A stretch of 64,000 nucleotides of DNA from Viola odorata (Eukaryota > Streptophyta > Magnoliopsida > Malpighiales > Violaceae): the NCBI GenBank assembly GCA_963691705.1, contig OY829543.1, positions 32,573,523 to 32,637,522 of the forward strand, written 5' to 3'. The position numbers were made by a program, and so were the translations under genes. Of this stretch, positions 19,965 through 30,164 are shown in pieces (the stretch's first letter is position 1; the number at the start of each line of letters is the position of its first letter). Below the pieces are notes generated by a model, which did not search any database, had not been told where the DNA came from, and was given only the letters and a program-made list of their open reading frames with translations.

Positions 19965-21440
19965 AATCGCCGTATTAAATTTTTGACGAAAAGTAGGGTG
20001 TAAACCGCCGCACAAAATTTTGACGAAAAGTGGGGGTTTGAACCGCCACAAAAATTTTGAAGAAAAAATGGGGGTTTGAACCGCCGCACAAGATTGAAAC
20101 GTGGGGTTTTTAACCGCCGCATAAATTTATTTTGAAAGATAGGGTATCTTGAACCGCCGCACGATTTTTGAAAGGTGGGGTTTTGAATTGCCAAACGAAA
20201 TTTTTTTTTTTGAAAGGTGGGGTTTTGGACCGCTACACGATTTTTGAAAGGTGGGGTTTAAACCACCACACGAATATGGGGTGTGAACTGCCACACAATT
20301 TTTTGAAAGGTGGGGTTTAAACCGCCACATGATTTTTGAAATGTGGGGTGTGAACTGCCATGCGATTTTTTGAAAAACGGGGTATGAGCAGCCACACGAT
20401 TTTTTTGAAGGGTGGGGTTTACACCACCATATGATTTTTGAAATGTGGGGTGTGAACCGCCACGCGATATTTATTTATTTTTATTTTCATTTTTTTGAAA
20501 TGTGGGGTATGAACTACCACACGATTATTTGGAAAGGTGGGGTTTAAACCGCCACATGATTTTTGGAAAGGTGGGGTTTAAACCGCCACATGATTTTAGA
20601 AAGGTGGGATTTAAACCGCCATACGATTTTGAAATGTGGGGTATGAACCGCCACGCGATTTTTTGAAATGTGGGGCGTGAACCGCCACGCGATGTTTTTT
20701 GAAATGTAGGGTATGAACCGCCACATGATTTTTTTGAAAGGTGGGGTGTGAACCACCACACAATTTTTTTGGAAAGGTGGGGTTTAAACCGCCATATGAA
20801 TTTTTGAAAGGTGGGGTGTGAACCGCCACGCGATTTTTTCAAATATGGGGTATGAACCGCCGCACAATTTTTTTGGAAAGGTGGGGTTTAAACCGCCACA
20901 TGATTTTTTGAAGGGTGGGCTTTAAACCACCACATGATTTTTTGAAAGGGTGGGGTTTAAACTGCCACATGATTTTTTTGAAATGTGGGGTATGAACCGC
21001 CATGCGAATTTTTTTTTATAAAATATGTGGTATGAACCGCCACACGATTTTTTGGAAAGGTGGGGTTTAAACCGCCACATGATTTTTTGAAAGGTGGGGT
21101 GTGAACCGCCACGCAATTTTAATTTTTTTTTAAATATGGGGTATGAACCGCCACGTGATCTTTTGGAAAAGTGGGGTTTAAACCACCACATGATTTTTTG
21201 AAAGGTGGGGTGTGAACCGCCACGTGATTTTTTAGAAAAGTGGGATATGAACGGCACACGATTTTTTTGGAAAGGTGGGGTTTAAACCACCACATTATTT
21301 TTTTGAAAGGTGGCGTTTAAACCGCCACAGGATTTTTTGAAATGTGGGGTGTGAACCGCCGCGTTATTTTTTTGAAAGGCGGGGTATGAACCGCCACACG
21401 ATTTTTGAAAGGTGAGGTGTGAACGGCCACACGATTTTTG
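19965..21440 (-). repeat. Minisatellite, unit about 33-37 bp, about 40 copies
   Basis: The unit is GGTGGGGTTTGAACCGCCAC followed by ACGATTTTTTGAAA, with variable T-run length, which explains the spread in unit size. Copies are diverged from each other at many sites, so the array is not newly amplified. Open minus-strand frames within it only reflect the repeat. Confidence 0.93.
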
Positions 21441-22047
21441 ACGAAAGCGTGGGGATAGCTCGCTTTTTAGGAGCCATCGTTCATCCTAAAAAAGAAAATA
21501 ATAATGAGTATAAGTGATAACATGTATGACATGCAATCCCGAGGCCTCCACGCTGCTTATTCACTCTCCGGCCACACTTTCACTTGATACTTTCAGGGCG
21601 AATGAGAAGATGACAATTCGGTGAAGATACGAAGGAAGCTTTTATTCATTCCACTCGACGAGATGTGATCTTGGATGCTATCAATGAAACCCACGGATCG
21701 GCGCTACAAGGAGACGTTTGGCCACAATAAAAGAGCGCCACACGATTTTTGACAAATGCGTGGGAATAGCTCAGTTTTTAGGAGCCATAATTTATCCTGA
21801 AAAAGAAAATAATAATGAGTATAAGTGATAACATGCATGACATGCAATCCCGAGGCCTCCACGCTGCTTATTCACTCTCCGGCCACACTTTCACTTGATA
21901 CTTTCAGGGCAAATGAGAAGATGACACTTCGGTGAAGATACGAAGGAAGCTTTTATTTATTCTACTCGACGAGATGTGATCTTGGATGCTATCAATGAAA
22001 CCCACGGATCTGTGCTACAAGGAGACGTTTGGCCACAACAAAAGAGC
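21427..22047 (-). repeat. 311-bp tandem duplication in the leader of element A
   Basis: Copy 1 starts at 21427 and copy 2 at 21738, both with CCACACGATTTTTGAC. They are nearly identical, including a CAATCCCGAGGCCTCCACG block. On the minus strand this block corresponds to 50925-50990 in the leader of element B (CGTGGAGGCCTCGGGATTG), so the duplication lies in the leader upstream of where gag would be. Confidence 0.9.
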
Positions 22048-22050
22048 ATG

Positions 22051-23350
22051 CAGCTGAAACCGAGAAGAAGTAACTGTCCTTGCGTTCTGAATTTTTTGTG
22101 AGAGATGCTCCACCCAGAAAATTCTGAAATTTGGTGTGGCAATACTTCATCCCATTGTCAACGCCTTTCTTATTTTAGCCGAGAGGAAACTCCGAGGAAA
22201 TCACATTGATATTGTCCAAGGAAAAAGAGCGCACAACTGAAACCGAGAAGAAGCAACTGTCCTTGCGTTCTGAATTGTTTGTAAGAGATTCTCCACCTAG
22301 AAAATTCTAAAATTTGTCGTGAGAATACATCAGTCAGTTATCAACGTCTTTCATGTTTTAGGCAAGAGGAAACTCCGAGCAAATCACATTGATATTGGCC
22401 AAGGAAAAAGAGCGCGCAGCTGAAACCGAGAAGAAGCAACTATTCTTGCGTTCTGATTTTTTTTTGCGAGAGATGTACTGCCCATAAAAATCTTAATTTT
22501 GATATAATAAATCTTCAGGATGTTATCAACATCTTTCATGTTTTTTTTGAGTGTAAAATCTGAGCAAATCGTATCCATATTGTCCAAAACAAAAGTTCGC
22601 GCAGCTGAGATCGAGAAGGAGCAACTATCCTTGCGTTATGATTTTTTGCGAGAGATGTAATGCCCATAAAAATCTGAATTTTGGTATGAGAAATCTTTAG
22701 CCTATTATCAACATCTTTCATGTTTTGTCCAAGTGTAAAATCGGAGCAAATCGTATACATATTGGCCAAAACAAAAGTTCGCGCAGCTGAGATTGAGAAG
22801 GAGCAACTGTCCTTGCGTTCTGATTTTTTACGAGAGATGTACTGCCCAGAAAATTCTGAAATTTGGTGTGGGAAGACTTAAACCTGTCATAAACATCTTC
22901 CATATTTTATCTGAGTGAAAAATCCGAGCAAATCATATCTATTTTGGCCAAGACAAAAGTTCGCGCATCTGAGATCGAGAAGGAGCAGCTGTTCTTGCGT
23001 TCTAAAATTTCTTTTGAGAGATGCGCCGCCTAGGAAATTATGAAATTTGATAAGGGAGAAATTTCATGTGTTATGAACGTCTTTTGTGTTTTAGTCGAGT
23101 GGAAACTTGGAATCAATCGCAGTCATATTGGCCAAGGTAAAAAGAGTGTGCGGCTGGCCGAGCAGCAACAACCATCTTCACATTCTGAATTGTTTTACAA
23201 GAGATGTACTGCCCAGGAAATTCTGAAATTTGGTAAAGGTAAACTTCCATGTGTTAGGAACGTCTTTCGTGGTTTAGTCGAGCGGAAACTTAGAGTCAAT
23301 CGCAGTCATATTGGCCAAGGAAAAAGAGCGCGCAGCTGAAACCGAGAAGA
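22051..23350 (-). repeat. Tandem array of about 183-bp units, seven copies
   Basis: Successive CAGCTGA-type landmarks fall at 22051, 22234, 22417, 22602, 22784, 22966, 23151 and 23333, giving spacings of 183, 183, 185, 182, 182, 185 and 182 bp. Each unit has AAAGAGCGCGCAGCTGAAAC, a CCTTGCGTTCTGA block, GAGAGATGC, and a TTGGCCAAGG end. Copies differ widely from each other. The unit is near one nucleosome in length. Confidence 0.92.
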
Positions 23351-23738
23351 ACCGATTATCTCTGCGTTATCGTCATTTGGTCTATTTTTTGTGTTTTCAT
23401 TTCAAGGGTTAACTCTTTTTTTTTTTAGCTCTATGTGCGGTTTAATTTAGGGAATGTTGTTTTGACCGTAGGCGATAGCCGTTTGATATCCTTTGAATGT
23501 GTGAAAGAAAGGACACGTTTCATAATTATCCAAATAATTACGAACATTGTCATTGATTTTTTCGTCAACAAAGGTTGCAACCATTATAAGTTGGATTACC
23601 TATCTAGATCTACCCAAAATGGCTAGTAGATAGAAATCTAGGAACATGGTTACATGGGGCGAAAAGATGAAAATCTAAGTAGCTGATGCATGATTTTTCT
23701 TTTAAGGTGGCAACCTTTGAAAGTCGAGATTCGTTTGC

Positions 23739-23918
23739 TTATACCAAAAATATTCCAACGACGCAATCTCTCCTTTTTTGCATCACCCTTTCCTCCATCC
23801 CAATCTTGGCCGTAATATCGGGAATGAAATCGGATTTCAACATATCCCCTAGTGCAGCTTGGTTCTCAAGACTTCTACCCCCGAAAGTATCATGTGAAAG
23901 TAATGTAGGCACCGTCAT
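23739..23918 (-). CDS. Leader ORF of element A, 59 aa, frameshifted at the end
   Basis: The minus-strand ORF starts MTVPTLLSHDTFGGRSLENQ. The corresponding ORF in element B (50154-50327) starts MSAHTLLSLDIFGERSFNDQ; 12 of the first 20 residues agree. The C-termini also match if one frameshift in A is assumed: ASLEYFWYKQ in the adjacent frame of A against ASMEYLWQKQ in B. Position is also the same, between PBS and gag, after a similar T-rich CAG-containing stretch. Ogre elements are known to carry an ORF of unknown function before gag; whether this is a short relative is not known. There are no motifs I can assign. In A it is probably inactive. Confidence 0.55.
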   Translation of the reverse strand: MTVPTLLSHDTFGGRSLENQAALGDMLKSDFIPDITAKIGMEERVMQKRRDCVVGIFLV

Positions 23919-24257
23919 TTGAACAAAGCAGGATGGGTCTTGGGGAAAAATAAAAATAGAGTTTAAGTGTTAGTAGATTGAATGATTCATTTTACTAAGG
24001 TTTTTTCATGCATCGTAAAAATTATACTTAGAAAAAAAACGTAGAAACAAGACGAGCAAAGTTACGACAAAACAAGTATGATGCACATGATGAGGGCTTT
24101 TGACGTCGACTAATTTCTAACGGCCGCAAAGTTCTCGGACGATACCATAGAATGGTCCCTAAAGTGTCGGCCAGTGTCAACCGATTCCTTGCAGAACCAG
24201 GCAACCTTTCGACTAGCTTTAGGGGTTCGTCCGAGTGGGGTTGGTGAACACTACCCA

Positions 24258-24269
24258 GGACACGTGTCC
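24258..24269 (-). promoter_or_regulatory. Leader palindrome of element A
   Basis: GGACACGTGTCC is a perfect 12-bp palindrome about 176 bp inside the PBS. Element B has GGACACATGTCC at the same distance from its PBS (49833). The surrounding leader (GGGCGTCACTACTACCCTCC on the plus strand) is also conserved. It could act in RNA dimerisation; this is inference. Confidence 0.5.
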
Positions 24270-24444
24270 CAGGGCGTCACTACTACCCTCCTAAGCCTAT
24301 TTGGTAATTGTCCCTTGGGTGTAGGGCACTATGCATGAGTATGACAATTGATCAAAGCGTGTAACAAATAATCATGAAAATAGTTTATGAAAGCAAGTAA
24401 ATAAAAAAAAAACAAACACCTTGAAAACCGGCTTCGACCCTAAA

Positions 24445-24465
24445 GTCCCCAGTGAAGTCACCAAA
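24445..24465 (-). promoter_or_regulatory. PBS of element A
   Basis: On the minus strand, TTTGGTGACTTCACTGGGGA follows one base after the LTR end GCGACA. It is near-identical to the element B PBS (TGGCGACTTCACTGGGGAC) and of the type that I associate with tRNA-Arg priming in Tat/Ogre elements. Confidence 0.75.
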
Positions 24466-24466
24466 C

Positions 24467-26046
24467 TGTCGCACCTCATTTTTTGTCGAAAGATGAGTTT
24501 AGGTTCAGGACGAATGCTAAGCATAAATGGATGCTTCGCATAATGCAATGAAGTCACCACCCTATTTTCTAAGGTTTAGGGAACCTAATCGTCATGGCAT
24601 AGAAAGTAAAAAACTAAGGCACATGTGGTCTAAACCAAAGAACGAAGGTTCGAGGTCGTATTATGGACCCAGGAAGGTGTTAGGCACCTGAGTCACATCC
24701 TTAAAAGGGTTACCGGTTAAAAAGTTGTTTGGAAAACATTTTTGACATGAAAATGAGTAAGTAACCGGAAAGTGTCGTCCGATCCCGCGCACGGAAACGC
24801 TCCACTTTTCAATCATTTACAGAATAAATGATCGCAAAGTGTCAAACGAAATCCTGTTACGAAGATTGGGCCACCTTCTAGTTGTCCATGGGCCCTCAGA
24901 GGTATTCATCGCTTTAGTGTTTTGTTATTTCCGATCGGGACTGTAGGGACTGATTAATCATTTCTGGTTGGGACTGATTAATCATTGGTTTTTTACTAAA
25001 GCGAGATCCCTCTTTATCGTCATCGGGTCATGCATGATTAATTAATTACTACGTGATCTTATCATGGATAAAACTAACATCGTACCATTTTAATGAATGC
25101 AAATAACCATGTGGGATCGAAGCCACCATGCTCATGTATCAATGCAAATGTACAATTAATTTCATGGCATAAAAGCAAGTGATGTAAATACGTAAGCATG
25201 TGTGTTGATTTTATTTTCTAACAATTCTAAATATGATGCATACAATTATGATATGGGTTTTTTAACATTTCTAAACAACATGCATATAAGTAATATTTGC
25301 GGAAAACCTTGAATAAATAAAAGAGACTTAGAAGGACGTACTTGCGAGCGAAGACTTAAAGATTACCTACAAATCGAGATCATTATTACGAGTAAAACAA
25401 ATATCAAGCAATTAAATAAAATAATTTAACAATTAAGAACAAGTAAAACAATTGAAACAATTAATTAGTTAATTAAAAGCAAGTAAATTAATTAATTGAT
25501 AATTACATGCAAATGATTAATTAACAATTAAAAATAAGTAAATTAATTAAATATTACAAACGAGCAAGGGATACAAAATACTTATGGTGGGCCAAAAAAT
25601 GGGCCCAGCAGTTAGGCTCAAAACAGCCCAGCATCAGATCTGGTGGGCCAAGCTCTTCACTTTTCCCTCCTCCTTCTACTGTTCTTCTTCTTCCACCAAC
25701 AAAACTTACGAGCGAAGATTTAATGATTTTTGGTACCTGCGAAATCGATATTAGTAATCATTCAAAGATAATTAAAACGATAAATAAAAGATAAGCAAAT
25801 AAACATGCCTTTTTGAGTTTAAACAAGTAAACAAATAATTAATTAAATATGGCATACAAATTAAATATGGCATACGAGCATGCGATAAAAACGACGTGAA
25901 AATAATGTGACTCGAACAAATGACGAAAATTTATTGGGCTAGGCCCGCATGCTGGAAATTAAACAAATTAGGCCAAGGACTATTCCTGGTGCATGACAAA
26001 AAATTAAAACAGATGGGCTTGGCTAGCAGCCAAAATGCTCAGCCCA
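24467..26046 (-). repeat. 5' LTR of element A, truncated
   Basis: 1580 bp nearly identical to 12856-14500 apart from small indels; it begins TGTCGCACCTC next to the PBS. It ends at CAGCCCATCAAC, where the left LTR would continue for about 1.4 kb. The promoter end of the LTR is therefore missing. The break is also a junction to Athila env-like sequence at 26047. Confidence 0.9.
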
Positions 26047-27656
26047 TCAACGACGCACACAAAAGAAAAATAGTTCAAAGTGTAGAAAAAATAAAAAAGG
26101 AGTTCAACGAAAAGTTAAAAGTATAAATAACCAGCCCGAAGGCAAAGAGAGATTGTTTGAGAAGGGGGGAATCATGGGCTGGCCTGAGGCCGGAGCCTGG
26201 ACCCAAGCTCGTCCGAGAGGTTCTGGACTAGGGCAATCAAGGTGCAGAGCAGTGTATTCGTCTCAGCCAGATTGGAGGGTGGCGGTACAACATCAAATGG
26301 TCCACCAGCTGCTGGGTCTGAACGCTGGGTAGTAGGCACAGGCGCAGAGGCAACAACAGTACCGTCAGCTACGAGGTCTAGCCACTCAAAATGTTCACCA
26401 TTGGCTAGGCTGAAAACACGATCCTTAGGCAGGGTACAACCTGTGCTGAAATGCAAAACTCTACCATCCAAATAAAAATATCCCATACCATCAAGGGTAC
26501 GAATGTTAAGTAATTTAAATGAAACAGGGGAGTAGAGATTGTTGCTATTAACGTCTAGCCCACGGTGTTGGACAACAAGTCTAGTAATCAAGGAACCTAA
26601 GACTGGATTTCTAGAAGTGGTGATTATGGCATTCAATTCTATTGCTATCCAGTATCCTAAGTTGACCTTAAATCCATTATGTATGCACCAAAGAAAGAAA
26701 AGCTCTTGAACAGATAGCTGGCCCGAGGAGTTGACTTTCCCTGCGAAAGTATAGGCTATGCATCTGTGCAAGATGCGAACGACTGGGTCATGGAGCTGGT
26801 GAGTTTTTGACTTGCGGGAGTTGTACCTGGCAGCGGGGTCACTAGTCAACTCCCTGAAAGCCAAGTCAACATCAAAGGACTCGGGATAGGCGGAGTAGGC
26901 TCCTAGGTACCAAGGGGCACCTAGGTCGGATTCTAGGGCAAACCCCAACATAACATTAAACTGGTCCAGCGAAAGGTGTGACCACTCGTTAATCAGCCTG
27001 AAATTCACTACTCTATCAGGCCCAAGGTGTAAACTACCTTTTCCTTTTTGCCTAAGCCTATCCAAATCAAACCAAAAGCTAGCATAGAATTCATGGCTCA
27101 ATTCCAAATAGGCAGCATGCTCAAAATCAAACAAAACATCCCAACCTATGTTCTTTATCAGTTCACGTACCCTCGTTCCCACCCTCAACCGATCAAGCAA
27201 GTCATAATCAAGCAAAGCACAAGGCACCAAACTCTTACCATGCAAAGCAAGTAATTTATCGTCGCTGGGCTTATCAGGGAAGTCAAGCCAGCCACTAAAA
27301 TGGTTAAGATCAGGTATTACTTGGTCCAAGGGCACGTCTCTGTCTGATTTTGCTTGGGCTGAATGGGCTGCAGGGGTGGCAACAGGCCTCGGCGTCGCAT
27401 CCAGTTGGGTTGGGGCTTTACGCTTCCTGCGCATAAGAGGGGTTTTTCCTCATCATCCTCCTAGTCTCCTGGCTCTACAACGACTGCCTCCCCCTGCTCT
27501 GATGCCTCTGTCGGTCCAACATCAGCCGGTTGTGCCTCCTCCACGGCTTCATCCTCTGCGTCACTCTCGAAATTCTCAAGTGGGACCCACAAAAGGACCT
27601 TCTTTGGCTTGCTCTAGGTCTCACTGTAGTTCACCGATTGAATCCTTACCTTACCC
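26047..27656 (-). pseudogene. Athila env-like ORF (ATHILA ORF-1 family) on the minus strand
   Basis: The main ORF is 26172-27434 (420 aa). It carries the conserved Athila post-pol protein domain: WLDFPDKPSDDKLLAL, RVRELIKNIGWDVLF, WSHLSLDQFN, FDVDLAFRELT, ELFFLWCIHNGFKVNLGYWI and LDGMGYFYLDG. The true N-terminus lies further upstream; 27435-27650 reads as an acidic stretch (ESDAEDEAVEEAQPADVG), separated by one stop and one frameshift. Such ORFs in Athila elements are called envelope-like, but their function is not established. It is the only surviving gene of the minus-strand Athila and lies at its expected 3' position. At 27657 it meets a plus-strand pol fragment head to head. Confidence 0.82.
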
Positions 27657-29570
27657 ACCTAGACGATTTATCAAGGACTTCTCCAAAATCGCTCAACCCA
27701 TGTGTCGTCTGCTCCAGAAAGATGTTATTTTTGATTTTGACAAGGCTTGCCAAGTTACCTTCGAAACTCTAAAGAACATGCTTATGTTCGCTCCAATCAT
27801 CCCTGCCCCCGATTGGTCCTTACCTTTCGAGGTCATGTGCGATGCTAGCAATCATGCCCTTGGCGTCATTTTGGGTCAGAAGAAGGACAAAGAGACGCAC
27901 ATCATCTACTATGCTTCCAAGTTACTGGATCTAACACAGCAGAACTACACAACCACAGAAAAAGAACTCTTGGCAGCAGTCTATGCCCTCGACAAGTTCA
28001 GATAGTACCTCTTAGGCACTCATGTTCTCGTATACTCGGATCATTCAGCCCTTAGATGCTTATTGACGAAGGCTGATGCAAAGCCTTGACTAATTCGGTG
28101 GATCTTGTTGTTACTAGAATTTGACATCTTGATCAAGGATAAGAGAGGAAGAGAAAATCTGGTAGCAGATCATTTAAGCAGACTTCCTGCCCAAGAGGAT
28201 GACTCGCAAGTGCCTATCTGCGATACTTTCCCTGATGAACGCTTGTGTCTTGCCCACGCTATTCATTTTCTGTAGTTCTCGGATATAGCCAATTTCCTTG
28301 CCACTAGATCTTTCCCTGCCGATTCCTCACCATCCAAGAGACAGCGTATCCAAAAGAAATCAAAGTACTATATATGGGACAACCCCTATCTTTGGAAGCA
28401 TTGCTCCGATCAACTCATCAGGAGGTATGTCACCATGGATGAAGTGCCCTCGATCTTGAGGTTCTGCCATTCCTCAACAGAAGGTGGCCATTTTGCATCA
28501 AAGAAAACAGCAATGAAAGTCCTTGAGACTGGTCTTTAATGGCCAACGATTTTCAAAGATAGCTACATGTATTGCGCTTCATGCCCTCGATGTCAAGCTA
28601 CAGGAAATATCGGGGCCAGGAACCAGATGCCTCTAACCAGTATCATTCCATGAGAGATATTTGATATATGGGGTATAGATTTCATGGGCCCGTTCCCCAA
28701 TTCCTTTGGCAACATCTACATACTTCTCGTCGTTTATTATGTTTCAAAGTGAGTCGAGGCCAAGGCAACCCGAACAGATGACTCAAAGGTGGTAGTTAAC
28801 TTCCTACGCACCCATATCTTCAATAGGTTTGGTACGCCTCGTACCCTCATTAGTGATCGGGGTACCCATTTCTGCAACCGTGTCGTGACCTCTCTTCTGA
28901 CCAAGTATGGTGTCCATCACAGGGCCTCTACAGCTTATCACCCTCAAACAATTGGGCAGGCCGAAGTGTCCAACCGTGAAATCAAGTCTATCCTAGAAAA
29001 AATAGTCAGCCAGTCCCGAAAGGATTGGAGTCTGAAGTTGGACGACGCTCTCTGGGCATACAGGATAGCTTTCAAGACCCCGATTGGTATGACACTGTAC
29101 AGACTCGTATACGGTAAGTCGTGCCATCACCCTATTGAGATAGAGCACAAGGGGTTTTGGGCCATTCAGAAAGTGAACACGGATCTAGGGCAAGCTGGCC
29201 AGAACCGACGCTTGCAAATCCAGGAGTTAGAAGAGTTGCGGGACGACGCTTATAAGAATGCCTTGCTCTACAAGGGCAAGACTAAAGCTTATCATGACAA
29301 GCACCTTCGCCCGAATTTCTTTTTTCCATTGGACAGAAAATATTATTGTACAACTCACGTTTGCAGGTATTTACAGGAAAACTGAAGTCAAAATGGTTGG
29401 GACCTTTCGTGGTCACGACTATTTTTGACCATGGTGCAATAGAGATTCAGAACCCAGACACGGGAACACTTTTGAAGGTGAACGACCACAGGTTGAAGCC
29501 CTTCTACGAAGGATTCAAGCCCTCGACTGTAGAGGAGATGATGATGGATCCTCCACCTATCGAGACCTAG
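27657..29570 (+). pseudogene. Athila pol fragment (RT end, RNase H, integrase), plus strand
   Basis: Begins inside RT at RRFIKDFSKIAQPMCRLLQK, followed by RNase H (FEVMCDASNHALGVILGQ, YYASKLLDLTQQNYTTTEKE). Then come the integrase zinc region (CHSSTEGGHF...YCASCPRCQ) and core: Asp in [10 protein letters not shown], Asp in LISDRGTHF, Glu in [11 protein letters not shown]. The C-terminus runs on in a second frame to 29570 (KWLGPFVVTTIFDHGAIEI). At least six in-frame stops (first at 28003) and one shift near 29350 inactivate it. There is one RNase H only, as expected for Athila. It lies in the opposite orientation to the surrounding Athila and lacks its 5' half. Confidence 0.87.
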
Positions 29571-30164
29571 ATTGCCAAACGACGTCGAGGCCTTGACGAG
29601 TAAAAAGGCCACAATGGACGCATTCCAAATGCCGCTCCATTCTTTTCTCTCTCCTTTCTCCTTCTATTTAATTCTAGAACTTTTTACTTTTCGCTTTTTT
29701 ATTTTATTTTATATTATTTTAATTTATTTCCCCTCTATTAGTTAGGATTTCTTTTCCTTATTTTTATCCCTGATCTCTCTCCTTTCCCTTTCCTAAATGA
29801 TTTTATTCTCTTTAATTATTTTCTTTCCACTTATTCTCTCCTTTTGTCTTTATCTACTCTAACTTCTCTCTTTTTAAATTTCAAAAAGGCAGACGGTTGG
29901 GATACGCGGGCCCGTGCTCTCTCTCTCTCCAGGTTCCAAGATGCCACATCATCAAAGGAGACAAAAAAAGTAGCCCTAATTAATACCTTGTCAGCCGTCA
30001 GCCACTTTTCAGCATGCTCCCTCTCGTCCTTTCTCGTCTCTTCTCCAGCTATCACCCCCATCCCTCTCACAACCTTTCTCTCCCACAAACACTTCGTCTC
30101 TGACTCATCACCATCAACACCAATCATCCTCTCTCTCTTGCAAATCATCTTCCTCACCCTTCCC
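29571..30164 (+). other. Spacer between Athila pol and env-like ORF
   Basis: Noncoding, strongly T/C-rich on the plus strand (29640-29870), then mixed. No supported ORF, repeat or signal; the length is usual for an Athila pol to env-like interval. Confidence 0.55.

Larger units (their letters stand above)
12856..26046 (-). mobile_element. Tat/Ogre-like element A (minus strand), non-autonomous
   Basis: By PBS and PPT position the element runs right to left: truncated 5' LTR (24467-26046), PBS (24445-24465), leader with palindrome and a 59-aa ORF, duplicated blocks, about 5.5 kb of minisatellites and noncoding DNA, hairpin and PPT (15882-15948), 3' LTR (12856-15881). No gag, protease, RT or integrase can be found in any frame. 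LTR ends, PBS, leader and 3' region all match element B, so A probably depended on B-like proteins. Its right end was lost together with part of the surrounding Athila. Confidence 0.85.

Noticed and set aside
20525..21257. Minus-strand ORFs with repeated GGSHPTFQK/RFKPHLSK peptides
   Set aside because: Translation of the 33-37-bp minisatellite; openness follows from the repeat unit.
16010..21440. CRISPR-like look of regular 26-37 bp repeats
   Set aside because: The repeats are contiguous, without unique spacers, and lie in a plant retrotransposon.
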